From Streptomyces capillispiralis (GTDB lineage: Bacteria > Actinomycetota > Actinomycetes > Streptomycetales > Streptomycetaceae), in NCBI RefSeq assembly GCF_007829875.1, contig NZ_VIWV01000001.1, positions 372,001-436,000 on the forward strand: a DNA stretch of 64,000 bases, read 5' to 3'. The notes below the pieces were generated by a model that saw nothing but the letters and a program-made list of their open reading frames with translations, was not told where the DNA came from and did not search any database. The translations under genes and the position numbers were made by a program. Positions 45,706-52,592 of the stretch are shown here, piece by piece (within the stretch, counting starts at the first letter, position 1; each line of letters starts with the position of its first letter).

Positions 45706-46821
45706 ATGCCGCGCAGGATCGTGCTCTGCCTCGACGGTTCGGGCAACCAGGTGGGCGCCCGCCACCCCACCAACGTGGTCAGGCTGTACCAGATGCTGGC
45801 GGCCGACGATCCCGCCCGGCAACTGCTCTACTACGACCCGGGGGTCGGCACCATGTCGTCGGCGACCGCGCACGGCCCGGCCGGCCGGTGGCTCTCCCGG
45901 ACGGCGGGCCTGGCGTTCGGCACGGGGCTGAGGACCAACCTCGCCGAGGCCTACACCTACCTGATGCGGCACTGGGAGCCGGGCGACCTGGTGTACGTCT
46001 TCGGTTTCAGCCGGGGCGCGTACACGGCCCGCGCGCTCGTCGGGATGCTGAACAAGCCGGGGCTCATGCGTCCCGGCTCGGAGAACCTCGTCCCGTACGC
46101 GGTGTCCAAGTACGCCTTCAACCACGACATCGACGAGAGCCACCGGCAGGTGGCACGCTTCTCGCACGCCTTCTGCCGGTGCACCGAGCGGGAGCCCCTG
46201 TGGGAGCAGGTCAAGCTCAACGCCCCGCGGCAGGTGTCGCGTTACGCCCTGCCGGTCGCCTACCTCGGGGTGTGGGACACCGTGAAGGCGGCCGGTGTCC
46301 TGCGTCTGGGCACCCTGCGCTGGCCGTACACCCACCAGTTGCCCAACGCGGCCCGGATCCGGCACGCCGTCGCCCTGGACGAGAAGCGCCGCCCCTACCG
46401 GGAGTTCCCGGTGACGCGCCGGCCCGAGGGGCTGCGCGACACGGCCGAGGAGGTGTGGTTCGCGGGGGTGCACTCGGACGTCGGCGGGACGTTCGGGCAC
46501 GACGAGGGCGAGCCGTTGCTGTCCACCGTCGCGCTCAAGTGGGTCACCGACGGCGTGCGGCGGGACCTGGTGTTCCGGCCGGACGCGTACGAGGAGACCT
46601 GCGAGGTGAGCGAGGAGTCCGCCTGCGCCCGGGTGCACGCCAACGGGCCGCTGTGGGTGCTGGCCGGCCGCCGCCGGCGGCCCGTGCCGGACGACGCGCT
46701 GCTGCACACGAGCGTGCGCGTCCGGCGCGAGCGGGATCCCGGCTACCGTCCCGACCTCCCCGGCCCGGCGGACGGCGGGCGCTGGGCCGATCCCGACTGG
46801 ACCGAGCCGCGCCCGTCCTGA
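45706..46821 (+). CDS. DUF2235 (Tle1-like alpha/beta hydrolase) protein
   Basis: 371 residues. RRIVLCLDGSGNQVG at the N-terminus, VYVFGFSRGAYTAR (nucleophile elbow GxSxG, Ser near 103), VGVWDTVKA-like LGVWDTVKAAG and the His motif WFAGVHSDVGGTF are the DUF2235 hallmarks. The same catalytic domain occurs in type VI phospholipase effectors (Tle1) and in many stand-alone bacterial proteins; no secretion signal is visible here. ATG with GGAGGG at ideal spacing. Downstream of the 304-residue hypothetical in a two-gene unit. Confidence 0.9.
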   Translation: MPRRIVLCLDGSGNQVGARHPTNVVRLYQMLAADDPARQLLYYDPGVGTMSSATAHGPAGRWLSRTAGLAFGTGLRTNLAEAYTYLMRHWEPGDLVYVFGFSRGAYTARALVGMLNKPGLMRPGSENLVPYAVSKYAFNHDIDESHRQVARFSHAFCRCTEREPLWEQVKLNAPRQVSRYALPVAYLGVWDTVKAAGVLRLGTLRWPYTHQLPNAARIRHAVALDEKRRPYREFPVTRRPEGLRDTAEEVWFAGVHSDVGGTFGHDEGEPLLSTVALKWVTDGVRRDLVFRPDAYEETCEVSEESACARVHANGPLWVLAGRRRRPVPDDALLHTSVRVRRERDPGYRPDLPGPADGGRWADPDWTEPRPS

Positions 46822-46834
46822 ACGGGCCGCCCGC

Positions 46835-48520
46835 TCAGGGGCAGGGGCAGCCGTCGCCGGAGGCACTGGACGGCCGGGGGCCCAGCCGGCAGAAGCAGGA
46901 CGCCTCGATCGGTACGTCGGCCAGCGCGGCCGCCGACCGGAGCTGCCGGGCCACGATCGCCGCCTCCCCCGGCTTGCCGTTGCGCAGCAGGCACTCGTGG
47001 AGCCCGTGCAGCGCCCAGACGTTCCCCGGGTGCTGCAGGGGACGCGGCAGCGTGTCGTCGAGACCCAGGTCGGCGCGGTACACCGCCTCGGCCTCGGCGA
47101 CGCGGCCCTGCTCCAGCAGCAGGGCCCCGTAGGCGTGCCGGGTGGGCTGCATCCAGCCCCACGGCTCGTCGTAGGGGAGGTTGTCGTCCAGCTCGACGGA
47201 CCGCTCCAGCGCGGCGAAGGCGGTGTCGTAGTCGCCCTTGCGGTAGGCGAGTTCGCCGTCCAGCATGGCGGCCGCGATGCCGAGGATGTCCCGGCAGGTG
47301 TTGTTGAACAGCGTCCGGGTGCCGGGGACGCGGTCCACGGCGGCGCGGAAGTGCTCCCGTTCGGCCTCGGCCGCGTCGGTGGCGCCGGTCGCGGACAGGG
47401 CGACGCCACGGGCGTAGTGGAGCATGGCGGTGGTGACGCAGTGCAGTCCGGGGTCCGCGGGGAACGGCAGCGCCAGGATGTCGTCCCAGCGGCCGAAGCG
47501 GATCAGGACGTGGACGCGCATCGCCAGGAACCCCTCGAGCCAGTCGGCCATGGGCGGGCTCTGCACCCGCAGCAGTTCCTCGGGGACGGCGGCCTCGAGC
47601 TGTGCGGCGGCGTCCAGGGCGGTCTGCGACTGGCCGGCGAACATGGCGCCGTAGATCCTGAAGTGGTGGTTGTGGGCGCGGTAGAGGGTGTAGAAGTTCA
47701 TCGCGCCCGCGCGCCGGAGGTACTTCTCGTCGGCGGCGACGGCGCGGGAGTTGTCCGACACGACGCGCCGGTAGTCGCCGCACAGCACCTCCAGGTGCGA
47801 GGGCATGTGGTGCAGGTGCCCGGCGTCGGGCACGGCTCCGCGCAGCCGGTCGGCGACCACGAGGGCCGCTTCCGGGGTGGGGGACATCTCCATCAGGTGG
47901 ATGTACAGGTGGAGGATGCCGGGGTGCCGGGCGCCGGCCCCGGTGGCGAGCGCGCCGTCGAGGACCGCCTTGGCCTCCAGGGTGCGGGCGCCGTCGGCCG
48001 GGCGGCCCGTCCCGAGGTCCCAGAGCTGCCAGGGAGTGAGGTTCATCAGCGCGTCGGCGCACAGGGCGGCCACGTCCGGGTCGCCGGGGGCGTCCTCGTA
48101 CACGGCGAGCATCCGGTCCGCGTACGGCTCGTTCCACACCGAGCAGTCCCGCGCGGCCCGCGCCCGGGGGTAGCGGGCGCGCAGGGCTTCGATGAGGGCC
48201 CGCTCGACGGGGGTGGCGTGCGCCGCCTTCTCGTGCGCCCGCTCCACCGCGCGGTGGGCGCGTTCGACGGCGCGGGCGAGTTCGCCGCCGTCGAACGCCT
48301 CCCACGGTTTGTTGTAGTTGGGGCCGAGGGCGTAGGCGATGCCCCACTGGGCCATGGCGCAGTCGGGGTCGGCCCCGGCCGCGCGCTCGAAACAGGCCAC
48401 CGCCTCCTCGTGGTTGAACGCGTAGGTCCACATCAGCCCGCGGTCGAACCAGAGTTGGGCCGTGGCGGAAGAGGTCGTGACGGGCCGGCTGTAGGTGCCG
48501 AGGTCGTAGTAGTCGTCCAT
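46835..48520 (-). CDS. Tetratricopeptide-repeat protein (561 aa)
   Basis: 561 residues made of helical repeats: ATAQLWFDRGLMWTYAFNHEEAVACFERAAGADPDCAMAQWGIAYALGPN is a canonical opening. A His-rich segment LHLYIHLMEMSPTPE ... GHLHHMPSHLEVLCGDY occurs near 200-245, unusual for pure scaffolds, and might bind metal. The C-terminus has several Cys (SCFCRLG, CPCP). No signal peptide. ATG with GGAGG. Convergent with the DUF2235 gene, 13 bases apart. Confidence 0.85.
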   Translation of the reverse strand: MDDYYDLGTYSRPVTTSSATAQLWFDRGLMWTYAFNHEEAVACFERAAGADPDCAMAQWGIAYALGPNYNKPWEAFDGGELARAVERAHRAVERAHEKAAHATPVERALIEALRARYPRARAARDCSVWNEPYADRMLAVYEDAPGDPDVAALCADALMNLTPWQLWDLGTGRPADGARTLEAKAVLDGALATGAGARHPGILHLYIHLMEMSPTPEAALVVADRLRGAVPDAGHLHHMPSHLEVLCGDYRRVVSDNSRAVAADEKYLRRAGAMNFYTLYRAHNHHFRIYGAMFAGQSQTALDAAAQLEAAVPEELLRVQSPPMADWLEGFLAMRVHVLIRFGRWDDILALPFPADPGLHCVTTAMLHYARGVALSATGATDAAEAEREHFRAAVDRVPGTRTLFNNTCRDILGIAAAMLDGELAYRKGDYDTAFAALERSVELDDNLPYDEPWGWMQPTRHAYGALLLEQGRVAEAEAVYRADLGLDDTLPRPLQHPGNVWALHGLHECLLRNGKPGEAAIVARQLRSAAALADVPIEASCFCRLGPRPSSASGDGCPCP

Positions 48521-48886
48521 ACGGGCCTCCCGGGGGCGCGGATGGGCCGGCCTGCTCCAACCGGCGACGGATGTCCCATGGGGACGAAACCGACGATAGC
48601 GGGGCACGGGCTCCGCCGCAGGGAGCGGCGGGACCCGCCTCCCCCGGGGCCGCGGGTCCACCGGTCCGGACCCCCTCGGGAAACGGCGACGCCCGGCGAA
48701 CCCCTCCCCGGGACGCCGTCCGTCACCATGCGGGTGCGAGCGGGCACCCTGAGTGGCCGGTGCGGGCGCCGCGGCGGTCCTTCGACGCCTCATTCGCCGA
48801 CGGGCTGGCACCGGCCGCGAAGTGCTCCCTAGGATGTATTCCCTGTCCACCCAGTCCAGTTGGCGTGGCACGCCGCAGGGGGAACG
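48521..48886. other. Divergent intergenic region, TPR / methyltransferase genes
   Basis: 366 bases without a supported gene. It holds the TPR ribosome site, a small hairpin GGACCCGC/GCGGGTCC (48631-48659) and presumably both promoters. I see no convincing operator. Confidence 0.4.
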
Positions 48887-49708
48887 ATGCACACCGGTAA
48901 GCAGTTGTCCACCGAGATCGACGCAACCGTGCCGACGGCCGCGCGTATGTACGACTACTACCTGGGCGGCAAGGACAACTACGCGGCGGACCGGGCCGCG
49001 GTCGAGGAACTCGACAAGGTGGTGCCCAGCACCCGGCCCCTGGCCCTGAACAACCGGCGTTTCCTCCAGCGGGTGGTGCGCACCCTCACCCAGGAGTACG
49101 GGATCCGGCAGTACCTCGACCACGGTTCCGGCCTGCCCACCCAGGACAACGTCCACCAGGTCGCCCAGCGCATCGACCCCACCACCCACGTGGTGTACGT
49201 CGACAACGACCCGATGGTGCTGGTGCACGGCCGGGCCCTGCTGGAGCAGGACCAGCGCACCGTGGTCATCCAGGCCGACATGCGCGACACCGACGGGATA
49301 TTCGGCCACGCCGAGACCCAGCGACTGATCGACTTCTCGGAGCCGGTCTGCGTGCTGTTCAACTCGGTGTTCCACTGCATCCCGGACAGCGACACCGACG
49401 GCCCCCTCGCCCTGGCCCGCAGGGTGCGCGAACGGCTGGCGCCGGGCAGCTTCATGGTGATGTGCCAACTGGTCAGCCCCGACCCGGAGGTCCGTGAGTT
49501 CGTCACGAACTTCATGGACCAGGCGACCCAGGGGCACTGGGGCCGGGTGCGCGAGGAGAAGGACGTGGAGTCGTACTTCGAGGATCTCGAGATCCTGGAG
49601 CCGGGGCTGGTCGAGGTGTCCACCTGGCGTCCGGACACCGAGGTGACACCGCGTCAGCTCACCCAGGAGTGGATCGAGTTCGGGGGCGTGGGCCGGCTCC
49701 CGGTGTGA
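48887..49708 (+). CDS. SAM-dependent methyltransferase, DUF574 family
   Basis: 273 residues. AARMYDYYLGGKDNYAADR is the actinobacterial DUF574/Methyltransf_19 signature; the SAM-binding region follows (LDHGSGLPTQDNVHQVAQRIDP and VVYVDNDPMVLVHGRALL). Streptomyces encodes many such paralogues, frequently near XRE/DUF397 genes as here, with unknown substrates. ATG at 48887 with AGGGGG upstream. A strong terminator follows. Confidence 0.92.
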   Translation: MHTGKQLSTEIDATVPTAARMYDYYLGGKDNYAADRAAVEELDKVVPSTRPLALNNRRFLQRVVRTLTQEYGIRQYLDHGSGLPTQDNVHQVAQRIDPTTHVVYVDNDPMVLVHGRALLEQDQRTVVIQADMRDTDGIFGHAETQRLIDFSEPVCVLFNSVFHCIPDSDTDGPLALARRVRERLAPGSFMVMCQLVSPDPEVREFVTNFMDQATQGHWGRVREEKDVESYFEDLEILEPGLVEVSTWRPDTEVTPRQLTQEWIEFGGVGRLPV

Positions 49709-49721
49709 ACCCCGGGCAACG

Positions 49722-49768
49722 CGACGCCCCCCGGCCGGACCACGCAAGGGTCCCGCCGGGGGGCGTCG
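49722..49768. terminator. Bidirectional terminator, methyltransferase / XRE
   Basis: CGACGCCCCCCGGC pairs with GCCGGGGGGCGTCG around an inner GACC/GGTC. It sits in the 79-base gap between convergent stops. Confidence 0.85.
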
Positions 49769-49787
49769 GTTCGTCCGGCCGCCGTTG

Positions 49788-50705
49788 TCAGGCGGAGTAG
49801 CGCTCCTTGATCGTCCTGCGCAGCAGCTCCACGGAGTCCCGGGGGCGGAGCGCCTCGTCGGAGAGGCGGTCCAGTGCGATCCGGTACTCCTCGGTCTCGT
49901 CGCGGTCCTCCAGGAAGTTGGCGCTCCTGATGTGTTCCAGGTAGACGATGTCGGGCAGGTCGAGTCCGCCGAAGCGCAGGTAGGTCACCGGGATGGCGGG
50001 CGCCGAGGCGTTGGTCACGTCCAGCGGCACGATCTGCACCGTCACATTGGGCCGCTCGGCCATCGTGACCAGGTGCTCCAGCTGTTCCCGCATCACCGCG
50101 GCGCTGCCGAGGACGCGCAGCAGGACCGACTCGTCGAGGACGGCCCACAGCTGCGGCGCGTCCTGGCGCATCAGCAGTTCGGCGCGGTGCATGCGCAGTT
50201 CCACCCGGCGCTCCACCTCGCCCGCCGGGGCGTGGGGCAGGCCCCGCTCGACCACGGCGCGCGTGTAGGCGGCGGTCTGCAGCAGGCCGGGGACGTACTG
50301 GATCTCGAACGTACGGATCGTGGCGGCGGCCTCCTGGAGTCCGACCAGGCGGTCGAACCACTCGGGCATCAGCCGCTTGTCGTACCGCTGCCACCAGCCA
50401 GGCTCACCGGCCCGCCGCAGCAGCTTGAGCAGCACCGAGGCCTCGTACTCGTCGGTGCCGTACAGCGTCAGCAGGGCCCGGACGTCGCCCTCGGTGGGCG
50501 GGCGACGGCCCTTGCCGGACTCGATGCGGGAGAGCTTCGCCCCGCTGAAACCGACGGAGCGCGCCGCCTGGTCCTGGGACAGTCCGGCGTCCTCGCGGAA
50601 TCCCGCCAGCTGGACACCGACCAGCATCTTCAGCAGGGTCGGAGCCGGCTCGGGCCTGTCCAGATAGGGTTCCAGACGGGAGAGGCGATGCGACGCGGCG
50701 GACAT
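49788..50705 (-). CDS. XRE-type helix-turn-helix regulator with DUF5753 domain
   Basis: 305 residues. The HTH (QLAGFREDAGLSQDQAARSVGFSGAKLSRIESGKGRRPPTEGDV) occupies about 33-78, and the DUF5753 region has WWQRYDKRLMPEWFDRLVGLQEAAATIRTFEIQYVPGLLQTAAYTRAVV. This WhiJ-like type works with small DUF397 (BldB-like partner) proteins and often an ATPase, all three of which are present here. ATG start. An inverted repeat GCGAT-N7-ATCGC lies 28 bases upstream of its start (50733-50749). Confidence 0.93.
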   Translation of the reverse strand: MSAASHRLSRLEPYLDRPEPAPTLLKMLVGVQLAGFREDAGLSQDQAARSVGFSGAKLSRIESGKGRRPPTEGDVRALLTLYGTDEYEASVLLKLLRRAGEPGWWQRYDKRLMPEWFDRLVGLQEAAATIRTFEIQYVPGLLQTAAYTRAVVERGLPHAPAGEVERRVELRMHRAELLMRQDAPQLWAVLDESVLLRVLGSAAVMREQLEHLVTMAERPNVTVQIVPLDVTNASAPAIPVTYLRFGGLDLPDIVYLEHIRSANFLEDRDETEEYRIALDRLSDEALRPRDSVELLRRTIKERYSA

Positions 50706-50732
50706 CCTGACTCCCAGCAGACCGGCACAAGG

Positions 50733-50749
50733 GCGATTTACACTATCGC
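50733..50749. promoter_or_regulatory. Short inverted repeat before the XRE gene
   Basis: GCGAT-TTACACT-ATCGC, a five-base perfect arm, in the only AT-rich patch ahead of the gene; it may be an operator or promoter core. Confidence 0.35.
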
Positions 50750-50862
50750 ACCTGACTCTGCCTCACCGCAGCGGCGCGCGGAAGCCCACAAGAAGTGAGG
50801 CATTGGGTTCCGCTTCACCGGGCATCGCCCCCGGGTGCCGGCGCAGGCCGGACGGGGCGGAC

Positions 50863-51093
50863 TCAGACGAGGTGGTCGAACTCGCCGTCCTTCGCGCCGG
50901 CCAGGAAGGCCGCCAGCTCCGCGGGCGTGTAGATGAGGGCGGGGCCGTCGGGGTCACGGGAGTTGCGCACCGCTATCCCTCCCCCGGTCAGCGGGGCCAC
51001 CTCGACGCAGTTGCCCTCGGCGTTGCTGTGCCGGCTCTTGATCCAGCGGGCGTCCAGCTCGCTGGCCCGCACTCCGTTCCGCACTCCTGGCAC
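50863..51093 (-). CDS. DUF397 domain protein
   Basis: 76 residues: ARWIKSRHSNAEGNCVEVAP and VRNSRDPDGPALIYTPAELAAFLAGAKDGEFD are the diagnostic DUF397 motifs. The GTG at 51093 is preferred because GAGGAG is six bases away; a GTG at 51114 and a much longer frame exist. It lies upstream of, and co-oriented with, the XRE/DUF5753 gene (158-base gap). Such pairs form developmental or antibiotic-linked regulatory modules. Confidence 0.9.
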   Translation of the reverse strand: MPGVRNGVRASELDARWIKSRHSNAEGNCVEVAPLTGGGIAVRNSRDPDGPALIYTPAELAAFLAGAKDGEFDHLV

Positions 51094-51155
51094 CGCTGTC
51101 TCCTCGCTGTCCACGTGTCCCGCCACGCACGGGGAAAAAATCTCGCGCAATTTCT

Positions 51156-51169
51156 CGTGCAATTGCACG
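51156..51169. promoter_or_regulatory. Palindrome CGTGCAATTGCACG, divergent operator
   Basis: A perfect 14-base palindrome, with a second half-like GCGCAATTT to its left at 51145-51153, in the divergent gap between the DUF397 and ATPase genes. The neighbouring XRE protein is the most likely ligand. Confidence 0.65.
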
Positions 51170-51251
51170 CGACCGTTCTCAGCGTGGATAATAGCTGCGG
51201 CGTCAACCCCCGTGTGGGCGCCCCGTCCTGACGTCGCATCGAGGAGATGCC

Positions 51252-51812
51252 GTGTCATCACCTGCGTATCCCGTGCTCCGGTCACCGGCCGCGGCCATGG
51301 TGTGGGCGGGTGTCCCCGGCACGGCGCCGGTCTTCCCGTACAACCCGCTCCCGACGGCGCCGCACGGGGAACCGCACGCGATACCGGAGACGGCCCGCGA
51401 CGGGTCCGCCTCGGCGGCGCTGCGCATCGCGCGGGGCCCGGAGGGCCTCGCCCGGGCGCGGTCCTTCACCCGGGCCACCCTGGACGGCTGGTCGCTCGGC
51501 CACCACTGCGACGACGCCGCCCTCGTGATGACCGAGCTCGCCGCCAACGCCGTGACCCACGCGGCACCGCGGTGCGCCGGTGCGCCGGACGTCCGGCTCG
51601 GGTTCCGCCTGGAGCCGGCGCACCTGCTGCTCACCGTCTCCGACCCCGACGACCACGCGCCCGTGCTCGCACCCGGTGCCGGCTCCGACCTGGAGGAGCA
51701 CGGCCGGGGGCTGTGCATCGTCGACGCCCTGTCCGAGGCGTGGGGCTGGACCCCCACTCCCCCGGCGGGCAAGACGGTGTGGGCCCGGTTGTCCACCCGC
51801 CCGCCCATCTGA
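51252..51812 (+). CDS. ATP-binding anti-sigma-type kinase (HATPase_c_2)
   Basis: 186 residues. After a poorly conserved 55-residue N-terminus lies one GHKL domain with VMTELAANAVTHA (N box), VSDPDDHAP (G1) and EEHGRGLCIVDALS (G2). GTG start with GAGGAG eleven bases earlier. It is divergent from the DUF397 gene, completing the XRE-DUF397-ATPase trio common in Streptomyces. Its partner is unknown. Confidence 0.9.
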   Translation: MSSPAYPVLRSPAAAMVWAGVPGTAPVFPYNPLPTAPHGEPHAIPETARDGSASAALRIARGPEGLARARSFTRATLDGWSLGHHCDDAALVMTELAANAVTHAAPRCAGAPDVRLGFRLEPAHLLLTVSDPDDHAPVLAPGAGSDLEEHGRGLCIVDALSEAWGWTPTPPAGKTVWARLSTRPPI

Positions 51813-51842
51813 CACGACTTGCCGCGGAAAGGCCTCCACGCC

Positions 51843-52388
51843 ATGCGCAGCGCTTCTACGGAACGACCGAGCAGCGAGCGCCCAGTGCGCCACCCGTCCC
51901 CCACCAAAGTGGCCCGTGCCACGCCCCTCGCGGCCCTGTCCCGTGTGCCCTGGGCCGACATGCAGGACTCCACCGGATCGGCGGCCGCCGTCCCCCTCCT
52001 GCTCAACGGCATCGCCTGGGGGGACGCCGACACCGCCCGGGCCGCCCTGGAGGACCTGCGCAAGCGGATCTGCCAGTACGGCTTCGTCACGGAACAGGCG
52101 ACCGCCGCCACGGTCCCCTTCCTCTGGGAGCTGGCCCAGCTGCCGCACGTCACCTGCCGGGCCGGGATCATCCAGTTGCTCAAGGCCATCGCCGACGCCC
52201 GGCAGTGGGAGAGCACCGCCGCCGCCTACCCCAAGCTGCTCAACCACCGCGAGAACCCGGTGGTGTGGGAGCGCAAGGCCCGGCAGGCGGTGCGCGCCCG
52301 ACGCGAGGACCTGGACCGGCTGCTGGCGGAGGAGGACACCGAGATCGCCCGCGCCACCACCGAACTGGCCCGGGCACTGGCCGACTGA
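51843..52388 (+). CDS. HEAT-repeat-like protein (181 aa)
   Basis: 181 residues. WADMQDSTGSAAAVPLLLNGIAWGDADTARAALEDLRKRICQYGFVTEQATAATVPFLWELA is the opening pattern of a bacterial HEAT-repeat family that usually reads HAYGSAxDVPxLL and HQGxxYEATxxAVPFL; this copy is diverged and short, ending after about four helices. Role probably protein binding. ATG with GAAAGG; TTG at 51819 possible. It follows the ATPase gene by 30 bases and may be co-transcribed. Confidence 0.75.
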   Translation: MRSASTERPSSERPVRHPSPTKVARATPLAALSRVPWADMQDSTGSAAAVPLLLNGIAWGDADTARAALEDLRKRICQYGFVTEQATAATVPFLWELAQLPHVTCRAGIIQLLKAIADARQWESTAAAYPKLLNHRENPVVWERKARQAVRARREDLDRLLAEEDTEIARATTELARALAD

Positions 52389-52396
52389 AGCGGCCG

Positions 52397-52418
52397 CCGG
52401 GCCCCGCCCGGGGCCCGG
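52397..52418 (+). terminator. Hairpin after the HEAT-like gene
   Basis: Perfect nine-base stem CCGGGCCCC / GGGGCCCGG with a four-base loop, eight bases past the stop. Confidence 0.65.
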
Positions 52419-52422
52419 TCAC

Positions 52423-52507
52423 GGACCGCGCGCGACCTTCGGGGGACGAGTCGCGCGCTGGGGGGAGGGTCGCGCGCGGTCGAAGGGGGGACGACCGCGC
52501 GCGACCC
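52423..52507. promoter_or_regulatory. Mutually exclusive hairpins in the leader of the second sensor-phosphatase gene
   Basis: A 16-base perfect stem (GGGTCGCGCGCGGTCG at 52467-52482 with 52492-52507) could form, but the left arm also pairs over 14 bases with an upstream copy of the right arm at 52423-52437. A further GTCGCGCGC copy lies at 52450. This layout resembles a two-state attenuator or nested terminators. It ends 86 bases before the start of the sensor gene. Confidence 0.5.
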
Positions 52508-52592
52508 GCAGACCGTCACGTGGCGGGGTGATCCGCCGGACGGGTGGGGGCCGCCCCTCGCCTCGCGTGGCGCGGCAGTGTAGACATGGCAC

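Noticed and set aside
45706..46821. Type VI secretion effector role for the DUF2235 protein
   Set aside because: No VgrG, PAAR or other secretion genes nearby and the organism type is Gram-positive; the domain also occurs in housekeeping contexts.
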